DNA from: an uncultured Stomatobaculum sp.
Lineage (GTDB): Bacteria; Bacillota; Clostridia; Lachnospirales; Lachnospiraceae
Direction: 5' to 3'
Assembly (NCBI RefSeq): GCF_937924975.1
Contig: NZ_CALEYG010000029.1
Coordinates: 62,001-126,000 of the forward strand
DNA: 64,000 nt
In this document: positions 7,977 to 14,379 of the stretch, one piece after another
Layout of the letters: every line of letters begins with the position of its first letter
Position numbering within the stretch: the first letter of the stretch is position 1
Program-made: the position numbers and the translations under genes
The notes under the pieces: model-generated
Database searches by the model: none
Seen by the model: only the letters and a program-made list of their open reading frames with translations
What the model was told of the DNA's origin: nothing

Positions 7977-9404
7977 GTGAAAAGGGACTATGAGAAAAAG
8001 TTGATTGAAGTGAGCAGGAAAATCTGGGACTATGCAGAACTTCGTTTTCAAGAAAAAAAATCTGCAGCAGCTCTCGCGGACTTACTGGAAGTAGAGGGGT
8101 TTTCCGTGACTCGGGGGCTTGCCGGAATGGATACTGCATTTCAGGCGGTTATCGGGACCGGACATCCTGTCATCGGTATTTTAGCAGAGTATGATGCGCT
8201 TTCAGGGCTCTCTCAGGAAGCGGGGGCGTTGGAACCCATTGCACGAGCTGGGATTGAGTCCGGTCATGGATGTGGGCACAATCTACTTGGTACAGGAGCA
8301 GTTGGTGCGGCCCTCTTACTTCGAGATTATCTAGAAGAAAGTGGGAATCTGGGAACTGTTATGCTTCTCGGTTGTCCTGCCGAAGAGGGCGGCGCGGGGA
8401 AAACATATATGGCTCGCGCCGGTGTGTTTGACGGACTGGATCTTGCATTGACTTGGCATCCCGCTGGAGGGTATGCGGTTATGACTGGGTCAATGCAGGC
8501 TAATTGCCAGGCCTATTTTCGCTTTAAAGGAAAGTCGGCTCATGCGGCTGCGGCACCATTTCTAGGAAGAAGTGCTCTGGATGCTGTGGAACTTATGGAT
8601 GTAGGCGTTAATTACATGCGGGAGCATATTGAGCCGACTGATCGCATTCATTACGCGGTATTAGATACAGGTGGCAGTTCTCCCAATGTGGTACAGAACC
8701 ATGCAGAAGTACTGTACCTAATTCGTTCTACGGATAATGAGAAAGTGCAGGCACTGTATGAAAGGGTCTGTAAGGTTGCGCAAGGAGCAGCATTGATGAC
8801 AGAAACAGAACTTGAAATCTGCTTTGACAAAGCTTGCTCGAATACAATATCAAATTCAGTGCTGGAGGATGTGCTTTATCAGAGTATGCTACGAATCCCG
8901 TTACCACACTATACTGAGGAAGAATTACGCTTTGCTAGGCGAATCCGTGACACTTACCGATCTTTATCGATGGAGAATGACTTAGCACTCTCATTCCTTC
9001 CCAATGTAAAGCAGAGAGTCTATGCCAGAAAACTGGCAGAGACGGAGATGGCACAGTTTGTGGTTCCGCATGAACATTTGGATGTTTATATTGCTGGTTC
9101 CTCAGATGTCGGAGACTGCAGTCATGTGGTTCCAACTGCCCAGTTTGTGGCGGGAACGGCGACGCCGGGAACACCGGGACACTCTTGGCAGATGGTATCA
9201 CAGGGGAGATGTAGCACTGCAGAAAAAGGGATGCTCTATGCAGCGGAAGTTTTAGCGGACGCTGTGAAGACTATATTTGAGAATCCGGAGCTTGCAGTGC
9301 AGGCAAAAGCAGAGTTTTTGGCGGTGACGGAAGGAAAACCCTATGTCTGTCCGATTCCTGTCGATATTAAACCACATCAACAAATGAGGAATAGGATAGT
9401 TTGA
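7977..9404 (+). CDS. M20D amidohydrolase, AbgB-like
   Basis: 475 residues, the size of AbgB (p-aminobenzoyl-glutamate hydrolase subunit) rather than the shorter hippuricases. Zinc-ligand motifs are visible: GILAEYDAL, GHGCGHNLLG, PAEEGGAGK and the final SSDVGDCSHVVP. The lid insert begins near FKGKSAHAAAAP. Members hydrolyse N-acyl or N-aroyl amino acids in the cytoplasm. The start is GTG at 7977, eight bases after GGGGGAG. It precedes a second M20D gene by 22 bases. AbgA/AbgB work as a pair, so a heteromeric enzyme is possible, with GltS as the uptake partner. Substrate unknown. Confidence 0.85.
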   Translation: MKRDYEKKLIEVSRKIWDYAELRFQEKKSAAALADLLEVEGFSVTRGLAGMDTAFQAVIGTGHPVIGILAEYDALSGLSQEAGALEPIARAGIESGHGCGHNLLGTGAVGAALLLRDYLEESGNLGTVMLLGCPAEEGGAGKTYMARAGVFDGLDLALTWHPAGGYAVMTGSMQANCQAYFRFKGKSAHAAAAPFLGRSALDAVELMDVGVNYMREHIEPTDRIHYAVLDTGGSSPNVVQNHAEVLYLIRSTDNEKVQALYERVCKVAQGAALMTETELEICFDKACSNTISNSVLEDVLYQSMLRIPLPHYTEEELRFARRIRDTYRSLSMENDLALSFLPNVKQRVYARKLAETEMAQFVVPHEHLDVYIAGSSDVGDCSHVVPTAQFVAGTATPGTPGHSWQMVSQGRCSTAEKGMLYAAEVLADAVKTIFENPELAVQAKAEFLAVTEGKPYVCPIPVDIKPHQQMRNRIV

Positions 9405-9426
9405 AACATTCAGAAAGGAGAAAATT

Positions 9427-10605
9427 TTGCTTAATATTATTGAAGAAGCAAAGGCAATCAATCCGCAGTTGATCGATATCCGCAGAGCGTTTCACAGAGA
9501 CCCAGAGATATCGAATCAGGAGGAGCGAACGGCAGAGAAGATTCTCAAGATTTTGGAAGAGGTTGGTGGCTTTGAAATTCGAAGTGGCATTGGAGGGCAT
9601 GGGATATTAGCGGATCTCCATGGAAAAAATGCAGGAAAGAACATTGCGCTTCGGGCGGACATGGATGCTCTTTCGATACAAGAAGAGACCGGGTTACCTT
9701 TTTCTTCACAGAACCCGGGCATCATGCATGCCTGTGGACATGATGGGCATATGACTTGCTTACTCGGAGCGGCGAAACTTTTAAAGGCACATCAGTCGGA
9801 AATACAAGGAAGCGTGCGTCTTATTTTTCAACCGGCAGAGGAGATGGCTCCGACCGGTGGCGCACGTAAAATGATTGAAGGTGGTGCACTTGAAGGAGTG
9901 GATGCAGTGTTTGGCTTACATGTGTGGCCGAATCTGCCAATCGGTAAAATCGGAACAAGACCGGGTTCATTGATGGCGGCATCAGATCATTTTTCTATTA
10001 CGATTAAGGGAGACAGCGCACACGGTGCAATGCCACAACTTGGGCATGACGCTTTAGTGGCAGGTGCACAGTTTATTTCTGCAGTGCAGAGTATTATAAG
10101 TCGAAATACGGATCCGTTGGAAGCTTGTGTGGTGACAATCGGCGTTTGTCGAGCCGGAACACGTTACAATATTGTGCCGGGGAGCTGTTATCTGGAAGGG
10201 ACGGTAAGAACTTATAGTCCGGAAGTGCGGAAGAATACTGAAGTTCGGATGCGACAGTTACTAGCAGGTATCTGTGCAGCAATGGAATGTGAAGCGGAAA
10301 TAAGCTATGAAAATGGATATCCTGCTTTACGAAATAATCCGAGAATGGCAGAATATATGATGGAAGAAATCACAAAGCTCTTTGGGGCTGAGAATGCTGT
10401 CAAGATGGAACGTCCTGCTATGACAGCAGAGGACTTTGCGTTCTATCTCGAGGAAGTGCCTGGAGCGTTTGCTTGGTTAGGAACCCAGGCGACCGATGAT
10501 GCGGAGTTCTGGCCGCTTCACAGTAGTCATTACAAATCTAATGAGGATGCACTTTGGAGAGGAGCTGCGCTTCTTGCCTCTCTGGCACTGAATTTTAAAG
10601 CCTAA
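9427..10605 (+). CDS. M20D amidohydrolase (N-acyl-amino-acid hydrolase / hippuricase type)
   Basis: 392 residues. Typical order of motifs: RRAFHRDPEIS at ~20, ALRADMDALSIQE, MHACGHDGHM with the metal Cys/His ligands, FQPAEE with the catalytic Glu pair, and HSSHYKSNEDAL at the end. The family removes acyl groups from amino acids or aminoacylated metabolites. The start is TTG at 9427, six bases after a good AAAGGAG; no ATG is better placed. It is probably co-transcribed with the AbgB-like gene upstream. Confidence 0.85.
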   Translation: MLNIIEEAKAINPQLIDIRRAFHRDPEISNQEERTAEKILKILEEVGGFEIRSGIGGHGILADLHGKNAGKNIALRADMDALSIQEETGLPFSSQNPGIMHACGHDGHMTCLLGAAKLLKAHQSEIQGSVRLIFQPAEEMAPTGGARKMIEGGALEGVDAVFGLHVWPNLPIGKIGTRPGSLMAASDHFSITIKGDSAHGAMPQLGHDALVAGAQFISAVQSIISRNTDPLEACVVTIGVCRAGTRYNIVPGSCYLEGTVRTYSPEVRKNTEVRMRQLLAGICAAMECEAEISYENGYPALRNNPRMAEYMMEEITKLFGAENAVKMERPAMTAEDFAFYLEEVPGAFAWLGTQATDDAEFWPLHSSHYKSNEDALWRGAALLASLALNFKA

Positions 10606-10614
10606 GGAAAAATC

Positions 10615-10637
10615 CGTATCCTAGTTGATAGGATACG
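10615..10637 (+). terminator. Hairpin after the amidohydrolase pair
   Basis: CGTATCCTA/TAGGATACG stem of 9 bp with a five-base loop, starting 10 bases after the stop. There is no T tract, so termination would be inefficient or need help. Confidence 0.4.
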
Positions 10638-10690
10638 CTGATTCTTGGATTCGCATATGAGCTAGAGATATCTATGATAAAGTGCACAAA

Positions 10691-10723
10691 CGAAAAGGAG
10701 CTGCCTACCGCAGCTCCTTTTCG
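10691..10723 (-). terminator. Bidirectional terminator between convergent genes
   Basis: CGAAAAGGAGCTGC pairs with GCAGCTCCTTTTCG around the loop CTACC. Short T runs occur on both strands. It overlaps the stop codon of the minus-strand GH114-like gene (10705-10707) and also closes the plus-strand catabolic unit. Confidence 0.7.
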
Positions 10724-11535
10724 TTTGCACTGTATGCAGTAAATCCGTTTTTCTCACAATAGCTCTGTATTTCCGCCGAAAGCTTTGCGGAGGGGCGGTA
10801 TTCAATGAGATAGATCTTGAGGCCCGCTTCTTTGGCGCGAGTCAAATAGTCGAGGTAATAGTTGCGGGTCTCGGCATCCTGTGCGGTATAGCGGTTTTTC
10901 GCAAAGTCGATTTTCGTGAAGACACTCTCCTGATTCACGCCGTCGAAAAGCGTACGGGCAGTTCCGTTTTCCATACAGGCGCTCACAAAGACATCGCCGC
11001 CGTTTACGATGCAAGGCTTTTGATAGCGGCTTAGGCCGTGGAGCATGGTCGTGAGCCCGTTGAAGATATCTTCGCGCGGGTAGAGTGCGTAGACATCGCA
11101 GTTGTCGAGGAAGAAGCCGTCAAGCCCGAGAGCGGCATACGCGGCCCCGAGTTCATCGACCACGAATGTTTGCCAGGCCGGGGAGGAGACATCCACCCAG
11201 TGCTCCTCGGGCCAGTTTTCGTAGGGGGCGAGGGTGATAGTTGCAAAGCGTTCATAATACGGGCGATAGTTCTCGATGGAACCTAAGTTTAAGTAGCCGT
11301 AGACGCTTTTTCCCTCGGCTTGCAGCGCTTTGATTTGCTCTGCGGAAAAGGCGCTCGGCTCAATCACGACTGTGCGGTAGGGGCGAAGGCGTTTTAGGTC
11401 TGAGGCCTCAAGCCCGATGAATACGCCGTAGGGGTACGAATTGGCGGCGGGTTCGGGGCGAAATAAGCGAAGGCAGAGCAGGCAGAGCGCAAGGAGCGGG
11501 AGCAGAAGCGGAAAAAAGCGAAGCGGTTTACGCAT
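10705..11535 (-). CDS. GH114-like (endo-alpha-1,4-polygalactosaminidase type) exported protein
   Basis: 276 residues from the ATG at 11535, preceded by GGAGGA. The frame extends upstream to 11655, but that part lacks a ribosome site. The N-terminal residues ~1-22 are one hydrophobic segment after KP/R residues, so the protein is exported or membrane-anchored. The body is a TIM-barrel of the GH114/TM1410-like group, with VVIEPSAF, GYLNLGSIE, WVDVSSPAW and GLDGFFLDNCD (likely catalytic acids). Relatives attack galactosaminoglycans or are uncharacterised. No partner genes are adjacent. Confidence 0.65.
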   Translation of the reverse strand: MRKPLRFFPLLLPLLALCLLCLRLFRPEPAANSYPYGVFIGLEASDLKRLRPYRTVVIEPSAFSAEQIKALQAEGKSVYGYLNLGSIENYRPYYERFATITLAPYENWPEEHWVDVSSPAWQTFVVDELGAAYAALGLDGFFLDNCDVYALYPREDIFNGLTTMLHGLSRYQKPCIVNGGDVFVSACMENGTARTLFDGVNQESVFTKIDFAKNRYTAQDAETRNYYLDYLTRAKEAGLKIYLIEYRPSAKLSAEIQSYCEKNGFTAYSANEKELR

Positions 11536-11636
11536 AGCGTGTCCTCCGTTCGAAAAGGAATGAAAGTTCGGGATGTTGAAATGTATGATACCACGAATCG
11601 GGCGGCGGGAAAGCGGACGGGCGTTATCGGAAAAAT

Positions 11637-11673
11637 AAAAAAGCAGCATCCGCAAATGCGGGCGCTGCTTTTT
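11637..11673 (-). terminator. Terminator of the 328-residue membrane protein gene
   Basis: AAAAAGCAGC/GCTGCTTTTT with an inner CCGC/GCGG stem. It has T runs on both strands and lies 26 bases past the minus-strand stop at 11700. Confidence 0.8.
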
Positions 11674-11699
11674 CGTTGCCGTTTTCGGCCTTGTGTCTT

Positions 11700-12686
11700 T
11701 TATTCGGAATCTGTTTCATCATGCGAGGAGACATATATCACTTCCTCATGTGCCTCCGGTCCGATCGGGTAGGAGACATTGAGAAGTTGCCGGTTCTTCA
11801 TGAGGCCATAGATGGTCGGGATTGCCCCGCACAGCATCGCGAAGTAGTAGAGGGCCAGATTGCGGTAGTAGACCGGAAGCAGTTCGCTTGTCTTGACCAC
11901 CTCGTTGACGACCGGGAATGCATCGAAGACATTTGCTTCATAGGCGCGCGCAATCGTGATGGCCCAGTCGAGCTGATTGCCGAGGTAGGTCATACCGACC
12001 ATGATGAGAATACTGCACACAAGGCCAACGGTATCGAACTTGCCGGAGAGCAGCTCATAGCCCTTTGCGACGCAGACACCCATGACCAGGCCAGTCCAGG
12101 GTGAGACATAGCCGAGTTGACCGATCAACACCATTACAAAGAGGCCGGCGAAACTTCCGATTAAGGCGCCGACAATACCGGCAATCGGGTTGCCGCGCTT
12201 GGCATTCTGTTCATTAAAGGAGGACTGGGCGCGATTGCGCTCCGTGTCGTACTCATCATGGGTCAGGAAGCGGAGACCGCCGCTCACATAGTAGCAGCTG
12301 CTTTCATCCGGGCGGCCGCTCAGCTCACTGCAGTCGCGGAGGCTGTTCGCCTTGAGGAATTCGGTGAGCACCGCGGCGGCGGCAGCGCTCCGCTCAAGTT
12401 TGCCGTTGTCGGTCATTGCGTTCGGGATGGAATAGGTCGCGCGATAGCCCTGAACAGACGGGTTGGAGAGAACTTTCTTGTTCTCCTTGTGTGCCTGCTT
12501 TAAGACCTCTTTCTCCGGCATTTGGCCTGTGCCGTTTGAAACCGAGACGATGATTTGGCGCAGATTGTTCTGCATGATGAAAGCGATGTGGTAACCGTTG
12601 TAGATGCCTGCGACGATTCCGCTCTCGCGGTCGTAGTTGAGTCCAAGCTCCGTGGCGAGCCGTTGATTAACGCTTATGACAGACAT
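11700..12686 (-). CDS. Unrecognised membrane protein, 328 residues
   Basis: I do not recognise the family. The first ~160 residues are soluble, with a repeated-looking pattern of short strands (GIVAGIYNGYHIAFIMQNN). From ~168 on there are about four transmembrane helices: PIAGIVGALIGSFAGLFVMVLIG, WTGLVMGVCVAKGYELL, VGLVCSILIMVGMTYLG and LALYYFAMLCGAIPTIYGL. The C-terminus is short and acidic. The glycine-rich helix pair followed by a 'GYELL' segment is like small-solute permease or DUF membrane modules. It is a single-gene unit with its own terminator, divergent from the XRE-regulated gene. Confidence 0.6.
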   Translation of the reverse strand: MSVISVNQRLATELGLNYDRESGIVAGIYNGYHIAFIMQNNLRQIIVSVSNGTGQMPEKEVLKQAHKENKKVLSNPSVQGYRATYSIPNAMTDNGKLERSAAAAAVLTEFLKANSLRDCSELSGRPDESSCYYVSGGLRFLTHDEYDTERNRAQSSFNEQNAKRGNPIAGIVGALIGSFAGLFVMVLIGQLGYVSPWTGLVMGVCVAKGYELLSGKFDTVGLVCSILIMVGMTYLGNQLDWAITIARAYEANVFDAFPVVNEVVKTSELLPVYYRNLALYYFAMLCGAIPTIYGLMKNRQLLNVSYPIGPEAHEEVIYVSSHDETDSE

Positions 12687-12794
12687 GTGAGCTCCTCTCC
12701 GATCGTATATTCTTAAAAACCTTCCGAACCAGTATAGGGGGTATTTCGAAAGAAAACAAGGTCGAGTCTTTCGACGACAAAAAGTAATATATAC

Positions 12795-12823
12795 TTGACA
12801 TAAGCGAGAGCCGGTGCTATCTT
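12795..12823 (+). promoter_or_regulatory. Promoter of the membrane protein/XRE operon
   Basis: TTGACA (12795-12800), a 17-base spacer and TATCTT (12818-12823). The start point would fall at about 12830, just before a palindrome. Confidence 0.65.
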
Positions 12824-12841
12824 GATAATGTAAAAGATAAA

Positions 12842-12854
12842 CGACATTGTGTCG
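12842..12854. promoter_or_regulatory. Palindromic candidate operator for the XRE repressor
   Basis: CGACA-TTG-TGTCG is flanked by AAGATA (12834-12839) and TATCTT (12859-12864), forming an extended imperfect palindrome. It sits just downstream of the predicted start point, a classic repressor position. The encoded XRE protein is the obvious candidate to bind it; that link is inferred. Confidence 0.5.
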
Positions 12855-12881
12855 CCTATATCTTGAGAGGAGGATAGGGAA

Positions 12882-13406
12882 ATGAGTTCTTATTATGCAG
12901 GTATGATGTGTGGTATGCTTGCGGCAGGCGTGCTGCTCTATGTTTTGAAGCGCAAGCGGGATAAGGAAGGGACCGTGGTCTACGATGAGCGCCAGCTGAT
13001 TGCGCGCGGTCGCGGCTTTCAGTATGCCTATATGACCCTCATTGCGTTGCTCATGCTCTATGCGGGTTTTGAGGAGCAGACGGAACCCTTTGTGTCGCCG
13101 GGTGTCATCCCGATTGCGATTTTGCTGTTATCGGGGCTGGTACTCTTTGGCTACTGCCTGTTTCACGATGCCTATTGGAGCTTCCGCGGGGAGAAAAAGG
13201 AAAAGCGCGTGCTGATACTCTGGCTTGCCATGGCCCTGCTCTCGCTCGCGCAGAGCATCCACCAAATACTGGGTGGCAGGCTCAAAATCAACGAGCGTTA
13301 TTCGGCGCAGTCCCTGCTCCCGCTGTTGCTCGGCATCTTCTTTGCGGGTATGCTCTTACTGCAGTGTATCAAGTACGTGATGAACCGCCGAGAGGAGGAG
13401 CGATGA
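12882..13406 (+). CDS. Membrane protein co-transcribed with a small XRE regulator
   Basis: 174 residues with five likely transmembrane helices: one at residues 5-21, then a charged segment with YDERQLIARGRGFQYAY, then four more. The VYDERQ...RGRGF motif before the second helix recurs in Firmicutes membrane proteins encoded beside short XRE regulators. I know of no defined biochemical role. A strong AGAGGAGGA precedes the ATG. Its stop overlaps the start of the XRE gene (ATGA), so the two are translationally coupled; the membrane protein may modulate or be controlled by that regulator. Confidence 0.65.
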   Translation: MSSYYAGMMCGMLAAGVLLYVLKRKRDKEGTVVYDERQLIARGRGFQYAYMTLIALLMLYAGFEEQTEPFVSPGVIPIAILLLSGLVLFGYCLFHDAYWSFRGEKKEKRVLILWLAMALLSLAQSIHQILGGRLKINERYSAQSLLPLLLGIFFAGMLLLQCIKYVMNRREEER

Positions 13407-13597
13407 AGAATTTGCGCCTGAAAGCCGCGCGCGCAGCAAAGGATTTATCGCAGCAGCAGCTTGCCGATTTGGTCGGAGTGAGCCGTCAGACCGTTAATGC
13501 CATCGAGAAGGGGGATTATAATCCGACCATACGGCTTTGTCTCGCGATTTGTCACGCGCTGGATAAGACCCTCGATGAACTGTTTTGGGAGGAATAA
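13403..13597 (+). CDS. Small XRE-family transcriptional regulator
   Basis: 64 residues, almost only a helix-turn-helix: LRLKAARAAKDLSQQQLADL, then VSRQTVNAIEKGDYNPT (recognition helix) and a C-terminal LDELFWEE. This is the YozG/Cro-like minimal repressor type. The open frame extends further upstream (to 13175), but the ATG at 13403 has GGAGGAG in front, overlaps the previous stop and begins the conserved domain. It probably autoregulates from the palindrome at 12842. Confidence 0.85.
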   Translation: MKNLRLKAARAAKDLSQQQLADLVGVSRQTVNAIEKGDYNPTIRLCLAICHALDKTLDELFWEE

Positions 13598-13639
13598 TCG
13601 AAACAAATAAGACCAAAACGCTTGTATAACGGCATTTTA

Positions 13640-13670
13640 AAAGGGCACTGCGATATCGCAGCGCCCTTCT
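13640..13670 (+). terminator. Terminator of the XRE operon
   Basis: AAGGGC-CTGCGATATCGCAG-GCCCTT forms a long hairpin with one mismatch. The T tract is short. It lies 43 bases after the XRE stop. Confidence 0.6.
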
Positions 13671-13764
13671 CCGTGTTATACTGTAATCAGCCGTCGTGTG
13701 GCTTGCGACGTATTTTGTGTGGCTGCAAAAACGGACGGAAGGACTGCTACAGGAGGTGCTCTTT

Positions 13765-14187
13765 ATGCGGACATATCGGGAATTCGGTGCGGAATGCCTG
13801 GCGGAAGTGCAGGAAATCTATGCGGCCTGCGGCTGGACAAGTTATCTGGGAGATGAGGAAAAGTTGCGGCGGGCACTCGGGCGCTCCCTCTTTTTGCTCG
13901 GCGCTTTTGAAGACGGCGCTTTGGTCGGCTTTGTGCGCTGCGTCGGCGACGGGGAGTACATACTGTATGTGCAGGATCTGATTGTAACGCCCGCCCTGCA
14001 GAGAAAAGGCATAGGGAGAGAGCTCATGCGGCGCAGCTCGGAGAGATTTTCTCATGTGCGGCAGTTTCTGCTGATTACGGATGCGGCGGATGCGGTCTCG
14101 AATGCTTTTTACAGCGCCATCGGACTTAAGACCACGCTCGGCGGCTATCCCTGTACCGCATATTATCGGGATTTGCCCGAACTGTGA
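13765..14187 (+). CDS. GNAT-family N-acetyltransferase
   Basis: 140 residues, a minimal GNAT fold. FLLGAFEDGALVGFVRCVGDG covers strands 2-3, YVQDLIVTPALQRKGIGRELM is strand 4 plus the acetyl-CoA pyrophosphate loop (Q-R-K-G-I-G), and NAFYSAIGLKTT is the C-terminal helix and strand. The ATG at 13765, eight bases after AGGAGG, is preferred over an upstream ATG at 13696 lacking a ribosome site. Substrate unknown; related small enzymes acetylate amines of small molecules or proteins. Monocistronic. Confidence 0.85.
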   Translation: MRTYREFGAECLAEVQEIYAACGWTSYLGDEEKLRRALGRSLFLLGAFEDGALVGFVRCVGDGEYILYVQDLIVTPALQRKGIGRELMRRSSERFSHVRQFLLITDAADAVSNAFYSAIGLKTTLGGYPCTAYYRDLPEL

Positions 14188-14239
14188 CGGCAATGCTGCC
14201 GTACTTCCGTGCACGGTTGCTTACATTTCGAAATTAAGA

Positions 14240-14271
14240 AACAGCATGCTTGCGGGCGTGCTGTTTTTGTT
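14240..14271 (+). terminator. Terminator after the GNAT gene
   Basis: AACAGCATGC pairs with GCGTGCTGTT (one wobble), followed by TTTTGTTG. It lies about 50 bases past the stop. Confidence 0.7.
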
Positions 14272-14379
14272 GTATTCGGGACTTAAAAAGCGAGAGAAAC
14301 TGTGTTATAGTAAATAAAATAACATTGAAATGACGGGGCGAACTTTTACGGAGAAGCGATATCATCACGGGGGAAGGGT

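Noticed and set aside
13175..13402. N-terminal extension of the XRE regulator
   Set aside because: It is the +2 frame of the upstream membrane protein gene; the regulator starts at 13403.
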